Source: Microvirga lotononidis | Lineage (GTDB): Bacteria > Pseudomonadota > Alphaproteobacteria > Rhizobiales > Beijerinckiaceae | Assembly (NCBI RefSeq): GCF_034627025.1 | Contig: NZ_CP141048.1 | Coordinates: 496,001-560,000, forward strand | Reading direction: 5' to 3' | Length of the DNA stretch: 64,000 nt | Shown: in pieces, positions 28,612 to 36,558 of the stretch | Layout of the letters: the number at the start of each line of letters is the position of its first letter | Numbering within the stretch: position 1 is the stretch's first letter | The notes under the pieces: model-generated | What the model saw: only the letters and a program-made list of their open reading frames with translations | Told to the model about the DNA's origin: nothing | The model's database searches: none | Program-made: the position numbers and the translations under genes

Positions 28612-29424
28612 TCAGGGCTTCTTCTCCTGGCTCAACAGATCCTCCTGCTTGCGTCTTTCGCCCGTGATGCAATTCATGCTTCCTGATTGAGCCGGGACGA
28701 TCAAGGGCCGCGGGTCAACAATTCCCGCAACCTCACGCATGATTTTCGTGCGGACGATCATGGCGAACTGCTCGGGATCATGCAGGGGAATCACGAAGGA
28801 TCCTGCGCCCCCGATCACACATTCCCTGTAGTAGAGATCCAGATCCTCCTGGTCCGCACTGCCGGTACCGCGTCTGAACATGATGGGCAGGCCATTGATG
28901 ATGATCCCATTCGCAATCGCTTCATCGCGCGCATAGGTGACGTGACGGCCGTCGTTGTTGGGCCCATCGCCGGAGATGTCGATGACGCGGCGGAGCGGCG
29001 CTCCTCCCAGTTGCTCGAAGAGCTTGCCGCCTTGATCGATCACGCCCGATATGGAGGTCATCCCCGCTTGCCGAATGGGCTGGTAGGCGAGTTGGTTCGA
29101 GAACGACATCGCCTTTTCAGGGCTGTCGATGATCATCCACGGCACGATGACCCGCTGATCCTTGACACCCGACCACTCGACATAAGTCACCGCGATGCGG
29201 CCATTCAGGCCGCTCCCGATCGCCTCATGAACGAGAGAGGACCGGAAGGCGTCGATGAAGCCTTCCCGCTGAAGGGTCTGCTCGTCGTTTTCCATGGAGG
29301 ACGATACATCGACCGCGATCACAAGGGCGACATCGAGCTGGGTTCCCGGAGCGGCTGGACTGGCGGCAAGAACATCGCCGGCCAATAGAAAGAACGCGAG
29401 AGTACTCAAAAGCCTATTCGCCAT
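28612..29424 (-). CDS. DUF1194 von Willebrand factor A-like secreted protein
   Basis: 270 aa from ATG 29424, which has GGAGGTGG 4 nt upstream. Signal peptide of ~20 residues (ANRLLSTLAFFLLAGDVLA). The MIDAS-type metal site begins DVALVIAVDVSSSMENDEQ (D-x-S-x-S), followed by the DUF1194 blocks AVTYVEWSG, TSISGVIDQGGKLFEQ and RRVIDISGDGPNNDG. Likely a periplasmic metal-dependent protein-binding module; ligand unknown. Last residues are Lys/Glu-rich. Faces the 79-aa gene across a region with a perfect palindrome. Confidence 0.85.
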   Translation of the reverse strand: MANRLLSTLAFFLLAGDVLAASPAAPGTQLDVALVIAVDVSSSMENDEQTLQREGFIDAFRSSLVHEAIGSGLNGRIAVTYVEWSGVKDQRVIVPWMIIDSPEKAMSFSNQLAYQPIRQAGMTSISGVIDQGGKLFEQLGGAPLRRVIDISGDGPNNDGRHVTYARDEAIANGIIINGLPIMFRRGTGSADQEDLDLYYRECVIGGAGSFVIPLHDPEQFAMIVRTKIMREVAGIVDPRPLIVPAQSGSMNCITGERRKQEDLLSQEKKP

Positions 29425-29504
29425 GACCACCTCCGCTCCCGGCACGCGATCGCGGCCAAGATTAGTGTCTGTCAACGTTCCAATCAGGCATTTGATACGC
29501 AAAT

Positions 29505-29524
29505 TTTGCCGATAAATCGGCAAA
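29505..29524. promoter_or_regulatory. Perfect 20-bp palindrome between divergent genes
   Basis: TTTGCCGATAAATCGGCAAA: 9-bp arms around AA. It lies 80 bp upstream of the DUF1194 start codon and 178 bp upstream of the 79-aa gene, so it could control either. The shape fits a dimeric repressor site; I cannot name the regulator. Nothing else of note in 29425-29702. Confidence 0.5.
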
Positions 29525-29702
29525 TCTACTTGATGCAGATCGTTCCCCGATCCACGAGGACAATAGCAAGACGAGCGATGGCACGGCCGCTCGATCGCGG
29601 AAGCCCCCGGAAACACGTAACAAAATCCACCCTCTATACGCAGAGCAGACAGGGGGACTCCGTTCGAGTAATGATTAATTACGCTACGCAAAGGGCAAAA
29701 CC

Positions 29703-29942
29703 ATGAAACCGGATATGGATCTGATCGGCGCTCTCACCAGCTTCTCCGTCGGCACGCTTGACGGCCGCGACGCAATGATGGTGATCGAACTCGCGACCAC
29801 GCCCGAGGAATACGAGCGCGGCATCCGCCACCAGATGCCCGTTGCCATGACACCGGAGCACGCGCGAGAGCTCGGCGAGGCCCTGCTTCTCGCAGCAAAG
29901 GCGGCTCTGATGGGAGAGGCAGCAAGCTACGCGTTCAACTGA
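29703..29942 (+). CDS. Small hypothetical protein (79 aa)
   Basis: ATG at 29703 with AAGGG 8 nt upstream. Sequence contains an amphipathic TPEEYERGIRHQMPVAMTPEHARELGEALLLAAKAAL helix-rich half; no signal, membrane segment or cysteine. The N-terminal TSFSVGTLDGRDAMMVIELATT could form a beta hairpin. Not recognised, though small proteins with a MTPEHARELGEALL-type ending are common in Rhizobiales. Codon usage matches neighbouring genes. Confidence 0.65.
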   Translation: MKPDMDLIGALTSFSVGTLDGRDAMMVIELATTPEEYERGIRHQMPVAMTPEHARELGEALLLAAKAALMGEAASYAFN

Positions 29943-30623
29943 TAGACGTCTTCTCCCCGCTAGCGAGGCGCTCATTCGCGCATCAGCGGCATGACCGAAA
30001 TAAGTTTCGATTGAAATAAGAGTAATCGTGGCAAGCCTCGTCACAGTGAGGGGCGAGTACGACATCGATCAATTGCAAAATACTCGTTAGAGCTGTTCCC
30101 ATTGGCGTGGGATCATCTCACTTCTTGGCGGAGCCGCATTTTTTGACGGCGGACCGGATCCGCTTCGCCGAAAAAGCTCTAGCGCATCGCTCGCGCTTTG
30201 GGACCCGCCCCGAGCGATGCGCCGTCTAAAAGCTTGAGCATCGGACGTGTTTCAAAGATCTGATCACGTCTTGTGTCCCCTGCTCGATCGTCGGATGACA
30301 CGCCGCGAGGCGGGTGTTCCCCTGCCTCGTCGCATTCGACCGCCATCCAACCATCCATCGGCCGCGATGCCGATGGCATCGATGACGATATGTTCGCTTC
30401 GCCAGCAGCGCGCCCGTTGATCGGGATTGCGACGGGCCAACGCGCCGATAGGCGTGCGAGGCCCCACATCGTCCCAAAGGGCGGCCCGCCATCGAATGCA
30501 TGACATGGCCTCGACCAGAGCAAGAGTCTCCGAGCGAGCCTATGGCAGGGAACTCTGGTTTCATTCTCGATCAGAACGGGACCGGTTCACCGCAGCATCC
30601 GGGAACGCGACGCCCTTAGAACG
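29943..30623. other. Gene-poor region with a degenerate palindromic repeat
   Basis: About 680 bp without a credible gene on either strand; short frames present lack ribosome sites and familiar motifs. It holds GCGCATCGCTCG (30182-30193) pairing with CGAGCGATGCGC (30211-30222), and a nearby AGCATCGGAC fragment (30237-30246) of the repeat family seen at 28482 and 35770. It may be decayed sequence. Confidence 0.5.
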
Positions 30624-30655
30624 AAAAAGAGCAAGGCGGATGGCCGCCTTGCTCT
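30624..30655 (-). terminator. Intrinsic terminator of the HU-like gene
   Basis: AGAGCAAGGCGG (30628-30639) and CCGCCTTGCTCT (30644-30655) form a perfect 12-bp stem with ATGG loop; AAAAA at 30624-30628 gives the T-tract on the minus strand. Confidence 0.85.
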
Positions 30656-30707
30656 CTGGTTGGAACTCACCGGGACCCACCTCGGGCGCTGTCCCGTTGG
30701 CCTAAGG

Positions 30708-31193
30708 TTAGATGGATTCCTTGAGATCCTTGGCCGCGCGGAAGGCGATCTTCTTCGAGGCCTTGATCTTCACCGGCTCGCCGGTCTGAGGATTGCGGCC
30801 CATGCGCGCGGCGCGCTTGCGCACCTGGAGGATGCCGAGGCCGGTCAGGCGAATCTTGTCGCCCTTCTTCAGGCTCTTGGCGATCATCTCGACAACCTGG
30901 GTCAGCATCTCATTGGCCTGGCGCTTGGGAAGCTCGTGCAGTTCGGAGAGCTTCTCGGCGATATGGCGCAGCGTCAGGATCGGGGACGATGCCGAGGAGG
31001 AGGCCTTCGCAACCTTCTTCACAGCCGCCTTCTTTGCCGGGGCCCTCGTCGCAGCAGCCTTAGTCGCAGCAGCCTTGCTGGCGGCCTTTGCAGGCGCCTT
31101 GGCAGCCTTCGACGATGCCTTCGCTGCAGCCTTAGGCGCCGCAGCCTTCTTGGCCGGGGCCTTCTTGGAAACCTTGGTTGCAGTCTTGGCCAT
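30708..31193 (-). CDS. HU-family DNA-binding protein with Lys/Ala-rich N-terminal tail
   Basis: 161 aa from ATG 31193 (AAGGAG upstream). Residues 1-70 are a low-complexity KKAPAKKAAA / ASKAA-type tail resembling eukaryotic histone H1 and bacterial H1-like proteins. Residues ~71-161 are a complete HU/IHF fold: LTLRHIAEKLSELHELPKRQ, GDKIRLTGLGILQVRKRAARMGRNPQTGEP (the DNA-intercalating beta arm with RNP at 133-135), KKIAFRAAKDLKE. Nucleoid-associated. The tail makes it nearly twice the length of normal HU (~90 aa). Followed by a strong terminator. Confidence 0.92.
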   Translation of the reverse strand: MAKTATKVSKKAPAKKAAAPKAAAKASSKAAKAPAKAASKAAATKAAATRAPAKKAAVKKVAKASSSASSPILTLRHIAEKLSELHELPKRQANEMLTQVVEMIAKSLKKGDKIRLTGLGILQVRKRAARMGRNPQTGEPVKIKASKKIAFRAAKDLKESI

Positions 31194-31605
31194 CAGGAAC
31201 TCCTTATTGTAGATGGTGAATGCATAAGACAGCAGATTCTCAATAACGCTTTCAGCCAAGAATTAAAGATGGCAAAGCCGGGTTTCCGCACAATAGTAAG
31301 GGATACTTGTCGATTTCTCGTCAAGAAGCACCCGAATGCTGGTTCCACGGCCCTTTGCAGCGCACTCCGACCTCGAGGCGGCATAGGCATCGAAACGGCT
31401 CGAATGCAAAGGGACATCACTGCCAGAACCGCTTTTCGCGTTCGACGCGCGGTCTCCTACGGCCGCCAGACCTCCCCTGCCCCGGAGATTGGATGTTCGT
31501 GGATAATTTGGCGGCACCTCCCCTGTCGCAAAATCGCAGTATTCCGGTTATTGAATCGACATAGGGCTCAGGCTCGCCACAATCCGAAGACGCCATGGTG
31601 GAAAC
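31194..31605. other. Divergent upstream region of HU-like gene and kdgK
   Basis: 412 bp with no supported gene. It must contain promoters for both divergent genes; the HU side has an AT-rich stretch near 31200-31275, but no -35/-10 pair convincing enough to place. No palindrome of note was found. Confidence 0.4.
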
Positions 31606-32502
31606 ATGACTCAAGTCGCCTGCATCGGTGAATGCATGATCGAGCTCCGCGAAGAGGCCGACGGCCGTTTATCGAGGGGATACGGCGGCGATACGTTCAA
31701 TACCGCCGTCTACCTGGCCCGCCTCGGGACGCCGACCGATTACATCACCGCGCTCGGAGACGACAGCTGGAGCGATGAGCTGATCACGGCCTGGAACAAG
31801 GAAGGCGTTGGGACACAACGGGTGCTGCGCCTGCCCGGACGTCTCCCGGGGCTCTACATCATCCAGACGGACGCGAAGGGGGAGCGTCGCTTCTCCTACT
31901 GGCGCGAAACCGCAGCTGCGCGCCTGCTGTTCCAGGCACCGGAAGCCGCAAGCATCATCGAAGCCATCGGCACATACGATCTCGCCTACCTGTCGGGCAT
32001 CTCCCTCTCGCTCTACGGAGAGAGCGGGCGAGAGCGCCTGTTCGACGTTCTTCGCAACGCCCGGTCCAACGGCCGACTTGTGGCCTTCGACACGAATTTC
32101 CGCCCGCGCGGCTGGCCGGATCCGGACGTCGCACGAGCAGCCTTCCGCGAGGCTTTCGCCTGCGCCGATATCATCCTCGCCTCCACAGAAGACCTCGACC
32201 TTCTCTTCGGCAGCAAGGGTGTGGAAGAGCTGCTCGCCTTCTCGGGCAAGGCAGAGATCGTTCTCAAACATCCCGACCTGACCTGCCGCGTCCTGTCGCA
32301 AGGTGAGGACATCCTCGTGCCCGGCAAGCCTGCGGAAGACGTGGTCGACACCACGGCCGCCGGCGACAGCTTCGCCGCCGCCTATCTGAATGCGCGCCTG
32401 TCGGGCGAGAGCCAGCGTTCCGCTGCGGCGGCAGGCCATCGCCTCGCCGGACAGGTCGTGCGCTATCGTGGCGCGATCATCCCGCGCGAAGCGATGCCAT
32501 AA
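31606..32502 (+). CDS. kdgK: 2-keto-3-deoxygluconate kinase (PfkB family)
   Basis: 298 aa. Phosphorylates KDG to KDPG, which the next gene's product cleaves. PfkB features: GECMIELRE N-terminal block, GGDTFNTAVYLARLG substrate motif, FDTNFRPRGWPD, and the C-terminal ATP/anion-hole signature DTTAAGDSFAAAYL with catalytic Asp (about residue 252). YLSGISLSLY and EEDLDLLF-like spacing fit KdgK more than ribokinase. 35 bp upstream of eda in the same direction, forming a lower Entner-Doudoroff pair. Confidence 0.92.
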   Translation: MTQVACIGECMIELREEADGRLSRGYGGDTFNTAVYLARLGTPTDYITALGDDSWSDELITAWNKEGVGTQRVLRLPGRLPGLYIIQTDAKGERRFSYWRETAAARLLFQAPEAASIIEAIGTYDLAYLSGISLSLYGESGRERLFDVLRNARSNGRLVAFDTNFRPRGWPDPDVARAAFREAFACADIILASTEDLDLLFGSKGVEELLAFSGKAEIVLKHPDLTCRVLSQGEDILVPGKPAEDVVDTTAAGDSFAAAYLNARLSGESQRSAAAAGHRLAGQVVRYRGAIIPREAMP

Positions 32503-32537
32503 GCTTTTCCTCCATCTCCATCCAAGGAGTTCCTCCC

Positions 32538-33203
32538 ATGCCTCAAGACCCGAAGGATCTCGCCAGCGCTCGCAGCAAGACGCTGGCTGACCTCCTCCGC
32601 GCCGGTCCCATCGTCCCGGTGATCACGCTGGAACGTGTGGAGGATGCGGTTCCCCTCGCGCGTGCCCTCGTCGCAGGCGGATTGCGCCTGCTGGAAATCA
32701 CCCTGCGCACTGCCGCTGCGGCAGAATCAGCGGCGGCCATCATCCGGGACGTGCCCGAGGCCATCGTCGGCATCGGGACCGTCCTGACCCCGAAGGATCT
32801 GGAGCGCGCGCAGGCCCTCGGCGCGCGTTATGCCTTGAGCCCCGGTGCCACGCCCGACCTGCTCGAAGCGGCGAGCCGGAGCGAGATGCCGTTCATTCCC
32901 GGCATCGCCACCGCGTCCGAATTGATGGCGGCTCTCGCCCACGGCTTTCAGACCGTCAAATTCTTCCCGGCCGTCGCATCCGGCGGGATCCCGGCCTTGA
33001 AAGCCCTCGCCGGACCGTTCCCGCAGGCGCGCTTCTGCCCGACGGGCGGGATCGACGAGAAGAACGCCCGGGATTGGCTCGCCTTGTCGAATGTCGTGGC
33101 CATCGGCGGATCGTGGGTCTGCCAGACCTCCGACATCCGTGCGCAAGCCTGGGGTGAGATCACGGCGAAAGCGCAGCGTGCCATGACGTCGATCAAGGAA
33201 TGA
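32538..33203 (+). CDS. eda: KDPG/KHG aldolase
   Basis: 221 aa class I aldolase. Cleaves 2-keto-3-deoxy-6-phosphogluconate to pyruvate and glyceraldehyde 3-phosphate. Motifs: GPIVPVITLERVEDAVPLARAL, GGLRLLEITLRTAAA (catalytic Glu and Arg), GIGTVLTPKDLE, PGIATASELMAALAHGFQTVKFFPA with the Schiff-base Lys in TVKFFPA, and CPTGGIDEKNARDWL. Good AAGGAGTT ribosome site. Ends with the second copy-type AWGEITAKAQRA helix. Confidence 0.95.
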   Translation: MPQDPKDLASARSKTLADLLRAGPIVPVITLERVEDAVPLARALVAGGLRLLEITLRTAAAAESAAAIIRDVPEAIVGIGTVLTPKDLERAQALGARYALSPGATPDLLEAASRSEMPFIPGIATASELMAALAHGFQTVKFFPAVASGGIPALKALAGPFPQARFCPTGGIDEKNARDWLALSNVVAIGGSWVCQTSDIRAQAWGEITAKAQRAMTSIKE

Positions 33204-33292
33204 GCTTCCGCAGGCCATTCAACGGCTGACATTTCGTAGGATTGTCAGCCTCCTCCCTCCTGGCGATACTCGGCAGCGGGGGAGGAAAGCCA

Positions 33293-34933
33293 ATGACCTC
33301 AACGATCTACGATACGAACCTCGACAAGAACCCGGCGAATTACCAGCCGCTGACGCCGCTTTCCTTCCTGGAGCGGGCCGCGAGCGTTCATCCGGACCGG
33401 ACCGCCGTGATCCACGGCCCCCTGGTTCGCGACTATCGTGACTTTTACGCGCGTGCCCGACGGCTTGCGTCAGCGCTTGCCCGGCGTGGAATCGGGCGCG
33501 GCGATACGGTCTCGGTCATGCTTCCCAACACCCCTGCCATGCTCGAATGCCATTACGGCGTCCCGATGGCCGGGGCCGTGCTCAATACGCTGAACACCCG
33601 CCTTGATGCCAAGATCATCGCGTTCTCCCTGGACCACAGTGAAGCCAAGGTGCTGATCACGGACAGGGAGTTCTCTGCCACCGTCAAGGCGGCGCTGGCG
33701 CGATCTTCGGTCAAGCCCCTCGTCATCGACTACGACGATCCTGAATTCACCGGCCCGGGCGAGCGACTGGGTGCCATGGAGTACGAGGAGTTCCTGGCCG
33801 AGGGCGATCCCGAATTCGCCTGGAATCCGCCTCGGGACGAGTGGGACGCGATCACACTGAACTACACCTCGGGCACCACGGGCGACCCGAAGGGCGTCGT
33901 CTATCACCATCGCGGCGCCTATCTGCTCGCCATGGGCAATATCCTCACGGCCGGCATGGGCCAACATCCCGTCTATCTGTGGACGCTGCCCATGTTCCAT
34001 TGCAACGGCTGGTGCTTTCCCTGGTCGCTGTCCATCGTCGCGGGCATCCATGTCTGCCTGCGCGCCGTGCGCGCGAAGCCCATGTACGACGCGCTTGCCG
34101 ACCAAAGGGTCACGCATCTCTGCGGCGCGCCCATCGTCATGTCGACATTGCTCAATGCGCCGGCCTCCGAGAAGCGCCCCCTTCCCCACACGGTCAAATT
34201 CCTGACGGCCGCCGCACCGCCGCCGGAAGCGGTGCTCGCAGCCATGAAGGCTGCAGGCTTCGACGTGACGCATCTGTACGGCCTGACGGAGGTTTATGGC
34301 CCTGCGGTGGTCAACGAATGGCACGATGAATGGGATGCGCTCGACCAGGGCGGCTATGCGGCCAAGAAGGCCCGTCAGGGCGTGCGCTATCCGGTTCTGG
34401 AAGCCCTCGACGTGCTCGACCCGGAAACGATGCAGCCCGTGCCTGCCGACGGGCGAACCCTCGGCGAGGTCATGTTCCGCGGTAACGTGGTCATGAAGGG
34501 CTATCTCAAGAATCCCTCCGGCACGGCGAAGGCCTTCGAGGGCGGCTGGTTTCATTCCGGTGATCTCGGGGTGAAGTATCCGGACGGGTATGTGCAACTC
34601 AAGGACCGCTCCAAGGACATCATCATTTCCGGCGGCGAGAACATCTCGTCCATCGAAGTGGAAGATGCGCTCTACAGGCACCCCGCCATTCAAGCGGCCG
34701 CCGTCGTCGCGATGCCGGACGAGAAATGGGGCGAGACGCCTTGTGCCTTCGTGGAGCTGAGGCCCGATCAGTCAGTCCCGGCGGAGGACATCATCGCCTG
34801 GTGCCGCCAGCATCTCGCCTCCTACAAGTGCCCGCGCACCGTGATCTTCACGGAGCTGCCCAAGACCTCCACGGGCAAGATCCAGAAGTTCCAGCTGCGG
34901 GAGATGGCCAGGGCTCATAAGGCGGCAGGGTGA
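33293..34933 (+). CDS. Acyl-CoA synthetase (AMP-forming, DmdB/fatty-acid CoA ligase-like)
   Basis: 546 aa from ATG 33293 with GGGGAGGA 7 nt upstream; an earlier in-frame ATG gives a non-family extension. ANL superfamily: P-loop YTSGTTGDPKGVVYHHRG (~residue 190), FHCNGWCFPW, A5 YGLTEVYGP, A7 FHSGDLG, A8 DRSKDIIISGGENISSIEVED and catalytic Lys in KTSTGKIQKF. The conserved HCNGWC block is typical of the medium-chain/3-methylmercaptopropionyl-CoA ligase-like group. Physiological acid unknown. Faces a crotonase-family gene. Confidence 0.9.
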   Translation: MTSTIYDTNLDKNPANYQPLTPLSFLERAASVHPDRTAVIHGPLVRDYRDFYARARRLASALARRGIGRGDTVSVMLPNTPAMLECHYGVPMAGAVLNTLNTRLDAKIIAFSLDHSEAKVLITDREFSATVKAALARSSVKPLVIDYDDPEFTGPGERLGAMEYEEFLAEGDPEFAWNPPRDEWDAITLNYTSGTTGDPKGVVYHHRGAYLLAMGNILTAGMGQHPVYLWTLPMFHCNGWCFPWSLSIVAGIHVCLRAVRAKPMYDALADQRVTHLCGAPIVMSTLLNAPASEKRPLPHTVKFLTAAAPPPEAVLAAMKAAGFDVTHLYGLTEVYGPAVVNEWHDEWDALDQGGYAAKKARQGVRYPVLEALDVLDPETMQPVPADGRTLGEVMFRGNVVMKGYLKNPSGTAKAFEGGWFHSGDLGVKYPDGYVQLKDRSKDIIISGGENISSIEVEDALYRHPAIQAAAVVAMPDEKWGETPCAFVELRPDQSVPAEDIIAWCRQHLASYKCPRTVIFTELPKTSTGKIQKFQLREMARAHKAAG

Positions 34934-34943
34934 TCACGAGCGA

Positions 34944-35744
34944 TCACCGCCCCTTCCACACGGGCTTGCGCTTCTCGATGAAGGCGTCGATGCCCTCGGC
35001 GGCATCGTCCGCCATCATGTTGCAGGCCATGACGTCGCCCGCATAGGCATAGGCCTCCTCCAGGCTCATGGAGCGCTGCCGGCCGAACATGGCCTTGCCC
35101 GTCCGGATCGCCACGGGGCTCTTGGCGCAGATCTCCGCCGTCAAGGCGGCGACGGCATCATCCAGCTCGGCATCGGGCGCCACTCTGCTGATGAGCCCAA
35201 AGGACAGGGCTTCGGAGGACGAAATGAAGCGTCCCGTCACCAGCATGTCGAAGGCATGCTTGGGCGTGATGTTGCGGGACAGCGCGACCGCAGGCGTGGA
35301 GCAGAACAGCCCCACGTTGATGCCCGAGACGGCAAAGGTCGCGCTCTCGGCGGCAACCGCCAGATCGCAGGACGCGACCAGCTGGCAGCCCGCCGCGGTT
35401 GCCATGCCGTGCACACGGGCGATCACCGGAACGGGCAGCTTGACGATTCCCTGCATCACCCGGCTGCACTGCGCGAACAGCGCCTGATAATACTCCTGAC
35501 GCGGATTGGCCCGCATCTGCTTGAGGTCGTGCCCTGCGCAGAAGGCCTTGCCGGAGGCGGCAAGAACAACGCAGCGCACCGCTTCGTCGTCCCTCAGGTC
35601 GTCCAACGCCTGCTGAAGCGCCGACAGCATTTCCTCGGACAAGGCGTTGAACTGGGCCGGGCGGTTGAGCGTCAGCGTCACGACACCGTCCCGCTCGTCG
35701 CGCAGCAGAATGTCATTGCTGGAAACGGCCTGCTGGGCACTCAT
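34944..35744 (-). CDS. Enoyl-CoA hydratase/isomerase family protein lacking the catalytic glutamates
   Basis: 266 aa from ATG 35744 (GGAGGAG 7 nt upstream; ATG at 35750 is also possible). Crotonase fold: ASGKAFCAGHDLKQM forms one oxyanion hole strand and VHGMATAAGCQLVASCDLAVA the other. The two glutamates of true hydratases are replaced: Q121 in GCQL, G141 in AVSGINVGLFCSTP. This resembles the ECHDC3-like subgroup, whose reaction is unclear. Neighbour of an acyl-CoA synthetase, convergent with it by 10 bp, so a CoA-thioester substrate is likely. Confidence 0.85.
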   Translation of the reverse strand: MSAQQAVSSNDILLRDERDGVVTLTLNRPAQFNALSEEMLSALQQALDDLRDDEAVRCVVLAASGKAFCAGHDLKQMRANPRQEYYQALFAQCSRVMQGIVKLPVPVIARVHGMATAAGCQLVASCDLAVAAESATFAVSGINVGLFCSTPAVALSRNITPKHAFDMLVTGRFISSSEALSFGLISRVAPDAELDDAVAALTAEICAKSPVAIRTGKAMFGRQRSMSLEEAYAYAGDVMACNMMADDAAEGIDAFIEKRKPVWKGR

Positions 35745-35769
35745 CGGCATTCTCCTCCGGATCCCTCCT

Positions 35770-35882
35770 GAAGCATCGGACCCAAAAGTGGATTTGCACT
35801 TTTCGGGCTGGATCCGACGTTTCCTCTATAGAAGAGAGCATCGTGCGGAAAACCGGTTCCACTTTCCGCGCGATGCTCTTGC
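35770..35882. repeat. Interspersed palindromic repeat (CGGACCCAAAAGTGG family), copy 2
   Basis: GCATCGGACCCAAAAGTGG (from 35773) with a partial inverted CACTTTTCGGG, then AGAGCATCG (about 35837-35845) pairing with CGATGCTCT (about 35872-35880) around an AAAACCGGTTCCACTTT core. Same organisation as copy 1. Lies between divergent genes. Confidence 0.75.
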
Positions 35883-35980
35883 GCATTGTGAGCAGGATCC
35901 AACCTGAATAAGCTCAGTATGGCAACAAGACCCTTGGAATGCCACCTCCTGGCCGGGTCCGAACAACAAGAGGTGCCATC

Positions 35981-36553
35981 GTGAGCAATTCGCCCATCAG
36001 CCGTTTTCCCGTTCCCGAGATCGCCGACCTGCCGGAGGATATCCGCACGCGGATCCTGGCGGTTCAGGAGAAGTCGGGCTTCGTGCCGAACGTCTTTCTC
36101 GTGCTGGCCCGCCGCCCGGACGAGTTCCGCGCCTTCTTCGCCTATCACGACGCCCTGATGGACAAGCCCGGCAATCTCACGAAGGCCGAGCGAGAGATGA
36201 TCGTGGTGGCGACGAGCAACGCCAACCAATGCCAATATTGCGTCGTCGCCCACGGGGCCATCCTGCGGATCCGGGCCAAGAATCCGCTGATCGCCGACCA
36301 GGTCGCGATCAATTACCGCAAGGCCGACATCACGCCGAGACAGAAGGCGATGCTGGATTTCGCCATGAAGGTCGCGCTCGAGGCACACTCGGTCGGCGAC
36401 GCGGACATTGCCGCGCTAGGCACCCTTGGGTTCTCAGAGGATGATGTATGGGACATCACGGCGATCGCGGCATTCTTTGCCATGTCCAACCGCCTCGCCA
36501 ACGTCACCAGCATGCGGCCGAACGACGAGTTCTATTCGCTCGGCCGGGGGTGA
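35981..36553 (+). CDS. Carboxymuconolactone decarboxylase/AhpD-like peroxidase-related protein
   Basis: 190 aa from GTG 35981, preceded by AGAGGTG at proper spacing; an ATG 42 bp upstream lacks one. All-helical AhpD-like fold with the thiol motif NANQCQYCVVAHGAIL (CxxC and the downstream His as in AhpD), supporting peroxidase-type or thiol redox activity. The group is often annotated as peroxidase-related enzyme. Cytosolic, no signal. Converges on the FAD oxidase gene with only 5 bp between stops. Confidence 0.87.
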   Translation: MSNSPISRFPVPEIADLPEDIRTRILAVQEKSGFVPNVFLVLARRPDEFRAFFAYHDALMDKPGNLTKAEREMIVVATSNANQCQYCVVAHGAILRIRAKNPLIADQVAINYRKADITPRQKAMLDFAMKVALEAHSVGDADIAALGTLGFSEDDVWDITAIAAFFAMSNRLANVTSMRPNDEFYSLGRG

Positions 36554-36558
36554 GGCGC

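Noticed and set aside
30179..30564. Overlapping short frames suggestive of a decayed transposase
   Set aside because: No DDE or other transposase motif, no terminal inverted repeats, no ribosome site; only a repeat-type hairpin is supported.
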